A stretch of DNA of 64,000 bases from Bacteroidota bacterium. Lineage in GTDB: Bacteria; Bacteroidota; Bacteroidia; Bacteroidales; JACABE01. Below, piece by piece: positions 27,386 to 35,913 of this stretch; positions within the stretch are counted from its first letter, which is position 1; each line of letters opens with the position of its first letter. The notes beneath the pieces are model-generated. The model was not told the origin of the DNA. It worked only from the letters and a program-made list of their open reading frames with translations, and ran no database searches. Where the stretch lies: positions 1-64,000 of the forward strand of contig JAPLDQ010000046.1 of assembly GCA_026391675.1 (NCBI GenBank). The letters are read 5' to 3'. Both the position numbers and the translations under genes were made by a program.

Positions 27386-28588
27386 TTAAAATACAATAAA
27401 TTTGGCAGATTTAAGATTATTATCCGTACTGCTAATAGTATAAATATATACTCCTTTGTTCAATTGATTGATACTTATTTTTTGATAAGTATTTGTTATT
27501 TTACTATTACTGATGAGTTGTCCCATCATATTATAAATCCTGAATAAAGCATTTTGAGGTAAATTATTCATACTAAGATTTATCGTTTTATTTTGTAAAT
27601 CAAATTTTACATCTGCGAAATATTTATCAGAGTTCTCATTAACAGAGCTCACAGCAGGCGTAAATTGCCAAAAATCATTCAAATAATTTACATTTAAATT
27701 TCCACCAAAACCAACATAGCCAAGATTTCCAATTGCAAAGCCAATACCGCCACTTCTTAATGTTGAACCAACAGGAGCAATTTGGGTCCATGTATTGTTT
27801 GTTGAGTTATATTCCCAAAAATTATTATTATATGAACCAAGATTATCTATTCCAACACCAACATAGGCAGAATTAGCAATCACAAAACAAGATGCGCCTG
27901 CTCTTCCGGATGGGAAATTTAATTTTTGAGTCCAGGAATTTGTTGCAGGATTATATTCAAAAAAATCATTTACATAATGCCCATTACCATCATCACTACC
28001 CAAGCCGGCATATCCTTTTCCATTAATACTGCATCCAATTCCATGAATTCTGCCTGTAATTGTATTGTAACTTGTTTTTTGAGCCCAGCTATCAGTTGCA
28101 GCATTATATTCCCAGAAATCTGTTAAAAAAGGAGGTCCACCAATACTTCCCATGCCAATATATCCTTTATTACCTATAGCAAATGAAAAAGCACCATAAC
28201 GTCCAGTTCCCGGAAAGTTATTTTTTTGAGTCCAGGTATTTGTATTAGGATTATAAGACCATACATCTGTTTTACATTGTCCATTATATCCACAGCATAC
28301 ATATGCCAATGTATCAATTACAAATGAAGACGGAGTATATCTTACACCACCTCCAAAATTTGCTTTTTGGGTCCAGGTATTACTTTCAGGATAATATTCC
28401 CAGAAATCACTGGCATAAGTGGAAGTAGCAATCTGACCTCCACCTATATATCCTTTACTTCCAATGGAAAAACTAAATCCGGCAGATCTTGCACCACCAG
28501 ATAAACTAGCTTTTTGTACCCAGTTTCCCTGGCTAAATAAAGTTACACTTAATAATAATAAGCCTGTAAGTAATAAATTTTTTTTCAT
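27386..28588 (-). CDS. Kelch-repeat secreted protein with T9SS sorting domain
   Basis: A 400-residue protein with a signal peptide (MKKNLLLTGLLLLSVTLFSQG). Residues 20-320 hold about six Kelch-like beta-propeller blades of roughly 48 residues, each with the pattern F-x-I-G-N/S-K-G-Y-I/V-G-x-G followed by DFWEYNPATNSWTQK. The C-terminal ~75 residues (YFADVKFDLQNKTINLSMN, ending KSAKFIVF) form a type A T9SS sorting domain. It predicts a beta-propeller exported to the surface, probably a protein- or sugar-binding module. It is the first gene of a two-gene set with the DUF4907 lipoprotein. No enzymatic motif is visible. Confidence 0.9.
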   Translation of the reverse strand: MKKNLLLTGLLLLSVTLFSQGNWVQKASLSGGARSAGFSFSIGSKGYIGGGQIATSTYASDFWEYYPESNTWTQKANFGGGVRYTPSSFVIDTLAYVCCGYNGQCKTDVWSYNPNTNTWTQKNNFPGTGRYGAFSFAIGNKGYIGMGSIGGPPFLTDFWEYNAATDSWAQKTSYNTITGRIHGIGCSINGKGYAGLGSDDGNGHYVNDFFEYNPATNSWTQKLNFPSGRAGASCFVIANSAYVGVGIDNLGSYNNNFWEYNSTNNTWTQIAPVGSTLRSGGIGFAIGNLGYVGFGGNLNVNYLNDFWQFTPAVSSVNENSDKYFADVKFDLQNKTINLSMNNLPQNALFRIYNMMGQLISNSKITNTYQKISINQLNKGVYIYTISSTDNNLKSAKFIVF

Positions 28589-28679
28589 AATTAATCGATT
28601 TTTTGGTTTTTTTAATAAGGCTAAATTAGATAAAAATTAACTGTAAAAATATAAAAATATTTTTTATTAGCTAGAAATG

Positions 28680-29834
28680 TTAATTATTTAACAATATTTC
28701 ATTGCAAATGAATTCTGCAGCATTTCCATATCCAAATAAGGCAGGGAAATCATTAAATTTTTTTGATAAAAGCGTTTCAGCAGCTTGTAGTATTTTTGAT
28801 TCATCAGCATCAGCAAGTATTGAACTTCCATGTGTTGTCAATTCAACCCATTCAGTTTGAGGACGCAGGATAATACAAGGCTTATTAAGAAAATAGGCTT
28901 CCTTCTGAACACCACCAGAATCAGTAAGTATAAGTGCTGAATGCTTCTCCAGTTCAATCATATCCAGATATGAAACAGCTTCAATAATTTTTATCCCGGA
29001 GTTCTCTTTCAATCGATTATACACTACAGAACTAAGGTTTTCTTTTAATATTTTTGCAGTCCGGGGGTGTAATGGCAATACAATATTAATATTTTTAGTA
29101 TTGGCAATGCCTAATATTGCACTGAAAATACTTGTCAACCGCTCCGGATTATCAGTATTCAAATCACGGTGAATCGTTACAAGAGCATAACTTCCACTTG
29201 TAACATTAGTATTTTCTAATATTTTACAATGTTGCGCAGCTGTTTTTGAAAAATACAGGGTATTATCAAGCATAATATCTCCGCAATGGTATATTTTAGG
29301 GTTATCTGCAGTAAAAGGTGCATTATTATTTGTTGAGAAACCTTCATTTACTAAATTATTAAATCCTGTTTTCGTTGGAGAAAATAGCAATGTGGAACAA
29401 TGATCACAAAGTATACGGTTAATTTCTTCAGGCATGCTTTTATTAAAAGAACGCAAGCCTGCTTCTATATGTACGATTTTAATATTTAATTTTGAGGCAG
29501 CAACAGCACCGGCTAATGTGGAATTGGTATCACCATATAATACAATAAAATCAGGCTTTTCTTTAATCAGGACAATTTCAATTCCTTTAATCATTTCAGC
29601 TGTCTGATAGCCATGTGTTCCTGATCCGACATTTAAATTGTAGTCAGGTATAGGAATCTGCATTTCATTAAAAAAAACTGCAGACATATTTTCATCATAA
29701 TGCTGACCGGTATGAAGGATGATTTCAGATATTTTATCTTTAAAATTATTCCTGATAGCTCTGCTTATAGCCGAAGCCTTTATTATTTGAGGCCTTGCTC
29801 CTATTATTGTAACTATCTTAATTTTTCCTGACAT
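28680..29834 (-). CDS. wecB: UDP-N-acetylglucosamine 2-epimerase (non-hydrolysing)
   Basis: A 384-residue GT-B-like epimerase. Motifs include TIIGARPQIIKASAIS at the N-terminus, LHTGQHYDENMS, VYGDTNSTLAGAV, HIEAGLRSFNKSMPEEINR, TIHRDLNTDNPERL, and LTDSGGVQKEAYFLNKPCIILR near the C-terminus, all characteristic of WecB/MnaA. It interconverts UDP-GlcNAc and UDP-ManNAc in the cytoplasm, supplying a sugar for surface glycans. Its ATG overlaps the stop of the YihY-like gene by one base, an odd pairing functionally but clearly a single transcript. The SGG(V)QKE loop and both Arg/Asp catalytic surroundings appear intact. Confidence 0.9.
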   Translation of the reverse strand: MSGKIKIVTIIGARPQIIKASAISRAIRNNFKDKISEIILHTGQHYDENMSAVFFNEMQIPIPDYNLNVGSGTHGYQTAEMIKGIEIVLIKEKPDFIVLYGDTNSTLAGAVAASKLNIKIVHIEAGLRSFNKSMPEEINRILCDHCSTLLFSPTKTGFNNLVNEGFSTNNNAPFTADNPKIYHCGDIMLDNTLYFSKTAAQHCKILENTNVTSGSYALVTIHRDLNTDNPERLTSIFSAILGIANTKNINIVLPLHPRTAKILKENLSSVVYNRLKENSGIKIIEAVSYLDMIELEKHSALILTDSGGVQKEAYFLNKPCIILRPQTEWVELTTHGSSILADADESKILQAAETLLSKKFNDFPALFGYGNAAEFICNEILLNN

Positions 29835-30796
29835 TATAAAATTATTATTTTTTTTCCATGTTTTTTGGCATGTGATATACTTGCATTCAGTTCAAATCCA
29901 AGCAAAAGGATAATTGCATTAAAATAAATCCACATCAGGATAACAATCAATGTACCAATTGAGCCATATAGTGCATTATACTTGGAAAAATTTGCTACAT
30001 AATAATTAAATCCAAGTATGGATATTAATGTTAGTGCTGTAGCTAATGTAGAACCGGCAGAAATAAAACGGAATGTTCTCTTTTTTGCTGGAGCAAAGTA
30101 ATAAAGAAATGATACACCAAAGAATAACATGGCTAATAATACGATCCACCGGCTTGCAAATAAGAGATATATTGTAAACTGGCCTTTTAAAATTCCATGA
30201 TGTACCAGATAATCCAGAACGAAAGAACCAATGGTAATGAGTGATATTGAAACAATTAACAACAAGCTTAAAATAAGAACCAAAACTATTGAAATCAGTC
30301 GCTGCCTTATCCATGAACGGGATTCAACAGTATGATAGGTTTTATTAAAAGCCTCAATTATTGCATTAACTCCATTGGTTGCAAAATATAAAGTCATGAT
30401 AAAACCTATAGAAAGCAAACCACTTCTTTTGTTCGTAATAATATCGCTTATGGTTGATTTTACTGTTTCAAAAGCGTTTGAAGGCAAAAAAGACTGTAAA
30501 ATTTCAAACAAAGTGGTTTGAAAATTATGAATTGGTAAATATGGAATTAAAGTAAACAGAAAAATTATAGCAGGAAATAAGGCCAGAAAGAAATTAAAGG
30601 ATAATGAAGCAGCCCTTTGGGTAATTGCTCCTTTTTGCATACCTTTTATAAAAAACAAAAACACATCATAAAACGGAACTCCGTCAAATCCGGGTAAAAC
30701 CAGTTGTTTTGAATATTTAATTATTAAAAATACAGGTTTCCAATTGATAATCTTTTTATAGATTTCTTCAAGTTTTAACCGGGATAACTTTATCAT
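29834..30796 (-). CDS. YihY/BrkB family inner-membrane protein
   Basis: A 320-residue protein with six predicted membrane helices between about residues 45 and 305. Family motifs seen: AITQRAASLSFNFFLALFPAIIFL (helix 1), NGVNAIIEAFNKTYH, a middle pair of helices, and LWIYFNAIILLLGFELNA close to the C-terminus. YihY/BrkB proteins were once annotated as ribonuclease BN, which is incorrect; their function is still unclear, with transport or cell-envelope roles suggested. It overlaps the epimerase gene by one base and lies 50 bases after the OmpA lipoprotein gene. Confidence 0.85.
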   Translation of the reverse strand: MIKLSRLKLEEIYKKIINWKPVFLIIKYSKQLVLPGFDGVPFYDVFLFFIKGMQKGAITQRAASLSFNFFLALFPAIIFLFTLIPYLPIHNFQTTLFEILQSFLPSNAFETVKSTISDIITNKRSGLLSIGFIMTLYFATNGVNAIIEAFNKTYHTVESRSWIRQRLISIVLVLILSLLLIVSISLITIGSFVLDYLVHHGILKGQFTIYLLFASRWIVLLAMLFFGVSFLYYFAPAKKRTFRFISAGSTLATALTLISILGFNYYVANFSKYNALYGSIGTLIVILMWIYFNAIILLLGFELNASISHAKKHGKKIIIL

Positions 30797-30846
30797 TTAA
30801 ATTATAATTTTCATTCTGACACCCAACTTCTATCTTCTGATATCAC

Positions 30847-31881
30847 TTAATTTGTTTCCAGAATCTTGAATAATTCATCTAATTTAGGTGTAAGAATAAT
30901 TTCAGTTCTACGGTTTTTTGCACGGGCTTCTTTTGTATCAGCTTTCTCAACAGGAGAATACTGACTTCTGCCGGAAGCTGTAATCCGTTGTGCATCGATA
31001 TTTTTATTTTCAAGTAAAATTTTAACAATGGCTGTTGCTCTTAATACACTTAAGTCCCAATTATCTTTTACCTGCCCTGCTCCGGCATAAGGAACATTAT
31101 CAGTATGTCCTTCTATCATCACATTAATATCACTATTTAACTCCAATACCTTGGCAACATTGCGAAGTGCGGTTTTTCCATCTTCGGCAACATTCCAGCT
31201 GCCGGATGCAAACAACAATTTTTCATCCATAGATACATATACTTTACCATTTCTTGTGTTTATGGTAAGTCCTTTATCCTTAAACCCAAGCAAAGCATCG
31301 GTAATCTTGTTCTTTAAATCATTAACCTGCTTGTCTTTATTAGTTAAAATTGATTGCAGTTCATTTAATTTCTTTTCTTTAGCATCCATAAGTATTGATA
31401 AAGAATCCAACACATTTTTTTTCTCATTGAGCTGTAACTGTAATTTTTGCAAATCAGCTTCTGTCTTTTTAAGGTCAGTTTCTTTTTTTAACAAATCACC
31501 CTGGGTCTTTTGTAATGCATCCATAATTTCTGATGTTTCAGCACGGTTACCGGTAAGCAATTTGTTATATTTTTGTTGTAAAACGCTGTAATCAGATGAC
31601 AATGCTGATTGTTCTCCCTGTAATTTATCATAATTATCTTTTAACTGGGCTGATTCAACAGTTATATCTGACTTCTGCTTTTTCAGTTTTTCAATCTCAG
31701 CATTTAATTCAGTATTCATCACATTTGCATCATTTTTTGCTTTTTCAATACTGTTTAAATCATCATTGCATTTTTTATACTTTGCCTCAAGGTCAGTATA
31801 TCTCTTCTGAGATACACAGGATGAAAATAAAATTACGATAACACCTATGATTATCAGTTTATTACTCACTAAATTTTTCAT
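30847..31881 (-). CDS. OmpA-family lipoprotein with long coiled coil
   Basis: A 344-residue protein. The signal ends in FSSC, a lipobox with Cys22. Residues 28-200 form a coiled coil (repeated L/K/E heptads such as LEAKYKKCNDDLN and LKKTEADLQKLQLQL). The C-terminal ~125 residues are an OmpA-like domain: LFASGSWNVAEDGKTAL, MIEGHTDNVPY, NWDLSVLRATAIVK and RRTEIIL, including the Asp and Arg that hold meso-diaminopimelate of peptidoglycan. It probably tethers the outer membrane to the cell wall across a long rod. It is upstream of YihY by 50 bases and downstream of exonuclease III. Confidence 0.9.
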   Translation of the reverse strand: MKNLVSNKLIIIGVIVILFSSCVSQKRYTDLEAKYKKCNDDLNSIEKAKNDANVMNTELNAEIEKLKKQKSDITVESAQLKDNYDKLQGEQSALSSDYSVLQQKYNKLLTGNRAETSEIMDALQKTQGDLLKKETDLKKTEADLQKLQLQLNEKKNVLDSLSILMDAKEKKLNELQSILTNKDKQVNDLKNKITDALLGFKDKGLTINTRNGKVYVSMDEKLLFASGSWNVAEDGKTALRNVAKVLELNSDINVMIEGHTDNVPYAGAGQVKDNWDLSVLRATAIVKILLENKNIDAQRITASGRSQYSPVEKADTKEARAKNRRTEIILTPKLDELFKILETN

Positions 31882-31920
31882 TTTGTATAATATTTCAATT
31901 TAACTCTAAACATATAACTC

Positions 31921-31956
31921 CAAGTACTCTAAGTACTTTAAGTACTCCAAGTACTT
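31921..31956. repeat. Four tandem 9-bp units with AGTACT core
   Basis: CAAGTACTC, TAAGTACTT, TAAGTACTC and CAAGTACTT follow one another without gaps in the 79-base space between exonuclease III and the OmpA lipoprotein. Each unit contains the palindrome AGTACT. Confidence 0.75.
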
Positions 31957-31960
31957 CCTT

Positions 31961-32728
31961 CTAAAAATCCATTTCAAGCAATACCGGACAATGATCAGAA
32001 TGAACAGCATCAGCTAAAATTACTGAGCGTTTCATTTTGTCAGCAATTGGCTGACTAACCATTAAATAATCAATACGCCAGCCTAAATTCCGTTCTCTGG
32101 CCCGTGTACGAAAACTCCACCAAGTATATTGATGCGGTTCTGAATTAAATGTCCTGAATGCATCCACAAAACCACTGTCAATAAATCCACCTATCCACTC
32201 CCTTTCTTCGGGCAAAAAGCCTGAACTTGTGGCGTTACGAATAGGATCGTGAATATCAATAGGTTTATGACAAATATTATAATCGCCGGCAAGTATCAGA
32301 TTTGGTCTGATTTTTTTTAACTGATTGATATGTTCCTGAAAATCATTCAACCACACCATCTTAAAGCCCTGCCTTTCATCACCACTACTTCCTGAAGGAT
32401 GGTAAACACTAACTACTGAAATATCACCATAGTCGGCACGAATATATCTTCCTTCGTTATCGTATTTTTCAATACCAATACCATAAACTACATTATCAGG
32501 AACTGCTTTGGTAAGTATCGCAACACCGCTATATCCCTTTTTAATGGCAGTATGGTAATAACAGGTATATCCGGCTTGCTGAAATTCCAGTAAGGGCAAT
32601 TGCTCGGCCTGAGCTTTCAATTCCTGTATGCAAATAATATCCGGATCTACAATTTTTACCCAGTCCAGCCAGCCTTTTGACATAGCCGCTCTAATACCGT
32701 TAACATTATAGGTTATAATTTTTTTCAT
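31961..32728 (-). CDS. xth: Exodeoxyribonuclease III
   Basis: A 255-residue endonuclease/exonuclease/phosphatase-fold enzyme starting MKKIITYNVNGIRAA; an in-frame TTG one codon upstream is less likely. Visible catalytic features: Asn in the NVNG motif, IICIQELKAQ (metal-binding Glu), SVYHPSGS, LAGDYNICHKPIDI (Asp/Asn pair), the RIDYLMVS strand and the final SDHCPVLLE with catalytic Asp-His. It acts as an AP endonuclease and 3'-5' exonuclease in base-excision repair. A good housekeeping promoter lies upstream. The gene is followed by the 9-bp repeat block. Confidence 0.92.
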   Translation of the reverse strand: MKKIITYNVNGIRAAMSKGWLDWVKIVDPDIICIQELKAQAEQLPLLEFQQAGYTCYYHTAIKKGYSGVAILTKAVPDNVVYGIGIEKYDNEGRYIRADYGDISVVSVYHPSGSSGDERQGFKMVWLNDFQEHINQLKKIRPNLILAGDYNICHKPIDIHDPIRNATSSGFLPEEREWIGGFIDSGFVDAFRTFNSEPHQYTWWSFRTRARERNLGWRIDYLMVSQPIADKMKRSVILADAVHSDHCPVLLEMDF

Positions 32729-32747
32729 CAATAAAAATTTATGATAG

Positions 32748-32780
32748 CAAATTTAGGTAATGTTTAGGCTGTAACGCAAA
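32748..32780 (-). promoter_or_regulatory. Bacteroidota housekeeping promoter for exonuclease III
   Basis: On the - strand TTTG (32777-32780) and TAAATTTG (32748-32755) are separated by 21 bases, matching the TTTG-N19-21-TAnnTTTG consensus. The -7 box ends 19 bases before the ATG, so the leader is very short. Confidence 0.6.
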
Positions 32781-32881
32781 ATATGCTTTTTTCTTATTAA
32801 CAATTATTTGTAAATAAGATAAAAAAATAGAAATTACTCATTAATATGAAGTTTCAGTGATAAGATTTTAAGTAAAATAAT

Positions 32882-33988
32882 TTAATCTTTAATAATTTTA
32901 ATCTCAACTCTTCTATTATTTGATTTACCTTCATCTGTTTTATTGTCATCAATAGCATTCTCGCTACCATAGCCATTACTAGTAATTCTTTTTTTATCAA
33001 TCCCATTATTTATCAGATAATTAGCAACAGATAAAGCCCTCATTTCTGATAATGTTTTATTCTTTTCCTCCTCACCGCTATCATCTGTATATCCGGATAT
33101 TTCAATTTGAGTTGTATTTCTGGTTATCAAAAAATTAAATAATTTTTCCAATTCTTTATAAGATTGAGGAGTAAGTTTGGCACTATTTACTTCAAAATTA
33201 ATATTTTTCAAAATCACGATGTGCCTTTCGCCAATAGTATCAAATTCAGAAATATCAGGTTTTTCACTATCTTCTTTTTCAATATGTTCAATATTTTCTG
33301 CTTCTTTTTCCTTACATTCACAAACATCATCGTTATTAAGCATAACTACAGCAACATCATCAATATAATAATGAGTATCGATTTTTTCAGATTCAAAACA
33401 ACCAAACATAATAAATTTTTCATCTCCTTTAGCTTTATAAGTTATTTTTAAACAAATCCAATCATTTTCAACATTATAGCCTTCAGGTTGTAAAAATTCT
33501 AGCTGTGGTTTATTATTGAAATCATAAACTGAAGATGTAAACAGAATACCAAAGCTTTTTATACTTTCTTTAAAATTTGCAGCTTTACTGATAAAAAGAC
33601 TTACACAATATAATTTATTCCTTTTTAAAGGTTCTGATAATCTGGTAAAAATAAATTCTCTATATTTTGAATTTATACATATTCCCGCATAAGCATCTCC
33701 TGAATGAGACTCTAAATTACCAAATTTATTTATAGGTACACCAGCTTTTACACTAATTGATTTTTTATGATAATAATCAAAAAAACCGTGAATATAAAAA
33801 TGATTATACTTTTCAGGAACAGCATTTGTCCAATATTTTAAACACATTTCACCTTGTCCGGTATTGTTGGGCAATTGCTTATACATTTCAAAACTGGGAT
33901 CAATAATTAAATTTTCCTGACTACAAACATTGAATGTGAAAAAACAATTTAACAATATAAATATCATTAACTTACAATATTTTTCCAT
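32882..33988 (-). CDS. OmpA-family protein with N-terminal binding-like domain
   Basis: A 368-residue secreted protein (signal peptide ends near CSQ). Residues 25-225 start NLIIDPSFEMYKQLPNN and end HYYIDDVAVVML, the frame of carbohydrate-binding-like jelly-roll domains seen in many Bacteroidota OmpA proteins. An acidic linker (about 225-255, ECKEKEAENIEHIEKEDSE) leads into an OmpA C-terminal domain: INFEVNSAKLTPQSY, EISGYTDDSGEEEKNKTLSEMRA and NNRRVEIKI, with the peptidoglycan-contacting Asp and Arg. It should bind the cell wall with one end and an unknown ligand with the other. It is transcribed alone; spacing to neighbours exceeds 80 bases on both sides. Confidence 0.85.
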   Translation of the reverse strand: MEKYCKLMIFILLNCFFTFNVCSQENLIIDPSFEMYKQLPNNTGQGEMCLKYWTNAVPEKYNHFYIHGFFDYYHKKSISVKAGVPINKFGNLESHSGDAYAGICINSKYREFIFTRLSEPLKRNKLYCVSLFISKAANFKESIKSFGILFTSSVYDFNNKPQLEFLQPEGYNVENDWICLKITYKAKGDEKFIMFGCFESEKIDTHYYIDDVAVVMLNNDDVCECKEKEAENIEHIEKEDSEKPDISEFDTIGERHIVILKNINFEVNSAKLTPQSYKELEKLFNFLITRNTTQIEISGYTDDSGEEEKNKTLSEMRALSVANYLINNGIDKKRITSNGYGSENAIDDNKTDEGKSNNRRVEIKIIKD

Positions 33989-34068
33989 AAAATATTTTTT
34001 AGTTTATGCTTTCCCCAAAATTAATATTTATAATCTATAATTAAGATATATCAGGAATAGGATTAACA

Positions 34069-34716
34069 TTATTTCCCATCTGCCTTATCTTCCAGCAAAG
34101 GCACAAATCTGAAACTACCGTGTTCTTGCTGTACCAATTTGGTTTCAGTAACTTTAGTGAGTGTTATCATAGTTTGTATGTCATCGCCAACCGGAACCAC
34201 CATGATACCACCCGGTTTTAATTGCTGAATCAATGCTTCAGGAATAAATGGAGCACCGGCAGTTACGATTATCTTATCAAATGGTGCATAAGCAGGCAAA
34301 CCGGCATAGCCGTCACCATAAAACATACGCGGATTATAACCTATACCGGGTAAGAAAATTTTTGTTTTTTGATACAAGGACTTTTGACGTTCAATGGTAA
34401 AAACCTTTACGCCCATTTCAAGTAAAACACAAGCCTGATAACCAGAGCCGGTGCCCACTTCCAGTACTTTTTCACCTTTTTTCAGCTGCAATAATTCTGT
34501 TTGAAATGCAACAGTATATGGTTGTGAAATTGTTTGTCCGTTTCCTATAGGGAATGCTTTATCCTGATATGCAAATTCAATGAAAGAAGAATCTAAAAAG
34601 AAATGACGAGGAATTTTTTCAATAGCAGCCAAAACATTTTCATCCTTTATCCCTTTTTCCTTAATTACTGCTATTAACTGTTTTCGTAAGCCTTTGTGTT
34701 TGTATGAGTCTATCAT
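34069..34716 (-). CDS. pcm: Protein-L-isoaspartate O-methyltransferase
   Basis: A 215-residue enzyme with the Pcm order of motifs: PRHFFLDSSFIEFAYQD, then IGNGQTISQPYTVAFQTELL, the SAM motif VLEVGTGSGYQACVL, FYGDGYAGLPAYAPFDKIIVTAGA and PGGIMVVPVGD. It methylates isoaspartyl residues in damaged proteins, starting their repair. Length is the usual one. It is divergent from the Gfo/Idh oxidoreductase gene with about 90 bases between, and has no obvious link to neighbours. Confidence 0.93.
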   Translation of the reverse strand: MIDSYKHKGLRKQLIAVIKEKGIKDENVLAAIEKIPRHFFLDSSFIEFAYQDKAFPIGNGQTISQPYTVAFQTELLQLKKGEKVLEVGTGSGYQACVLLEMGVKVFTIERQKSLYQKTKIFLPGIGYNPRMFYGDGYAGLPAYAPFDKIIVTAGAPFIPEALIQQLKPGGIMVVPVGDDIQTMITLTKVTETKLVQQEHGSFRFVPLLEDKADGK

Positions 34717-34784
34717 TTATTTATTTTTCTTCGAGCCGGATGTTTTTTTTTGCGAAAATACTAATTTCATAGACGATAAAAAAT

Positions 34785-34792
34785 TACTTTTG
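34785..34792 (+). promoter_or_regulatory. -7 box before the Gfo/Idh oxidoreductase gene
   Basis: TACTTTTG fits TAnnTTTG and lies 17 bases before the ATG. No TTTG is found at the ideal upstream distance, so the match is partial. Confidence 0.35.
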
Positions 34793-34809
34793 CAAAAAAA
34801 AATAAATCT

Positions 34810-35787
34810 ATGTTAAGAATAGGCGTTATGGGTGCCGGTCACCTTGGTAAAATACATATTAAATGTATTCAACAAATACCTGAATATGAGTTTGTTGGTT
34901 TTTTTGATCCGGATCAGGAAAATGCAAAAAAGGTAGCAGAGGAATATAAAACACATTCATTCCGCTCCATTGAGGAATTAATTGATGAAGTGGATATAGT
35001 AGATATTGTGACTCCAACCCTCGCTCATTTTGAATGTGCTTCAAAAGCGTTGAAACGCGGAAAACATGTATTTATTGAAAAACCTATAGCTGCTTCTGCA
35101 GAAGAAGCAAAAAAAATGATAGATTTATCTACTGAAGCCAATGTTAAAGTTCAGGTTGGCCATGTAGAACGATTTAATCCTGCTTTTACTGCGGCTTTAC
35201 CATTTTTTGACAGCCCAATGTTCATAGAAACGCATCGTCTGGCTCAGTTTAACCCACGTGGCACAGATGTACCGGTTATTCTCGACCTGATGATACATGA
35301 TATTGATATCGTATTAAGCGTTGTAAAATCAAATGTTCGCAGAATCAGCGCCAGTGGAGTTAATGTAGTTAGCGATACGCCTGATATTGCTAATGCACGT
35401 ATTGAATTTGACAATGGTTGTGTTGCAAACCTTACTGCAAGCCGTATTTCAATGAAAAATATGCGAAAATCGAGGTTTTTCCAGCGCGATGCTTATATTG
35501 CTGTTGATTTTCTGGAAAAAACAACAGAAATTGTACGTATGAAAGAAGTTAATCCTGATGAAAACGATCCTTTTGCCTTAATTATTGATTTGGGAGAAAA
35601 TAAAGGATCAAAACAAATATTCTTTGAAAAACCTGAAGTTCAGGCTGTGAATGCAATAAAAACAGAACTTGAAACATTTTATCATTCAATTAAAAACGAC
35701 ACCACTCCATTGGTTTCAATTATTGATGGCTATAATGCATTAAATGTTGCATATCAAATCATTGACAAAATTAACATGAATTCATAA
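34810..35787 (+). CDS. Gfo/Idh/MocA family NAD(P)-dependent oxidoreductase
   Basis: A 325-residue protein with an N-terminal Rossmann fold (RIGVMGAGHLGKIHIKCI, G-x-G-x-x-G) and the diagnostic HVFIEKPIAASAEEA at about residue 90, followed by the C-terminal substrate domain beginning near VQVGHVERFNPAF. LDLMIHDIDIVLS carries the family's histidine. Such enzymes oxidise sugars or reduce ketosugars, and some act on UDP-sugars for cell-surface glycans. The next genes include a polyprenyl-phosphate sugar transferase, which fits a glycan role, but a stand-alone housekeeping role is equally plausible since this family member is widely conserved in the phylum. Confidence 0.85.
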   Translation: MLRIGVMGAGHLGKIHIKCIQQIPEYEFVGFFDPDQENAKKVAEEYKTHSFRSIEELIDEVDIVDIVTPTLAHFECASKALKRGKHVFIEKPIAASAEEAKKMIDLSTEANVKVQVGHVERFNPAFTAALPFFDSPMFIETHRLAQFNPRGTDVPVILDLMIHDIDIVLSVVKSNVRRISASGVNVVSDTPDIANARIEFDNGCVANLTASRISMKNMRKSRFFQRDAYIAVDFLEKTTEIVRMKEVNPDENDPFALIIDLGENKGSKQIFFEKPEVQAVNAIKTELETFYHSIKNDTTPLVSIIDGYNALNVAYQIIDKINMNS

Positions 35788-35870
35788 AGTTCGTAAACTA
35801 TATAAAGAAAAAGTATACTAAATCTTTTTAATTAACGTTACTAATTTTCTATAAATAAACAAATCTTTCA

Positions 35871-35902
35871 CATAATTCATAATTCATAATTCATAACTCA
35901 TT
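35871..35902. repeat. Heptamer tandem repeat (CATAATT)
   Basis: CATAATT three times, then CATAACT and CATT, in the 126-base space before the lipoprotein gene. The same heptamer type recurs at 39261-39288. Confidence 0.75.
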
Positions 35903-35913
35903 AACATTTAACA

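Noticed and set aside
29834-30796. Annotation as ribonuclease BN
   Set aside because: The YihY/BrkB family was given that name by mistake; the protein is a six-helix membrane protein without nuclease motifs.
31151-31591. 146-codon + strand open frame opposite the OmpA lipoprotein
   Set aside because: It is antisense to the coiled-coil coding region, without promoter or family resemblance.
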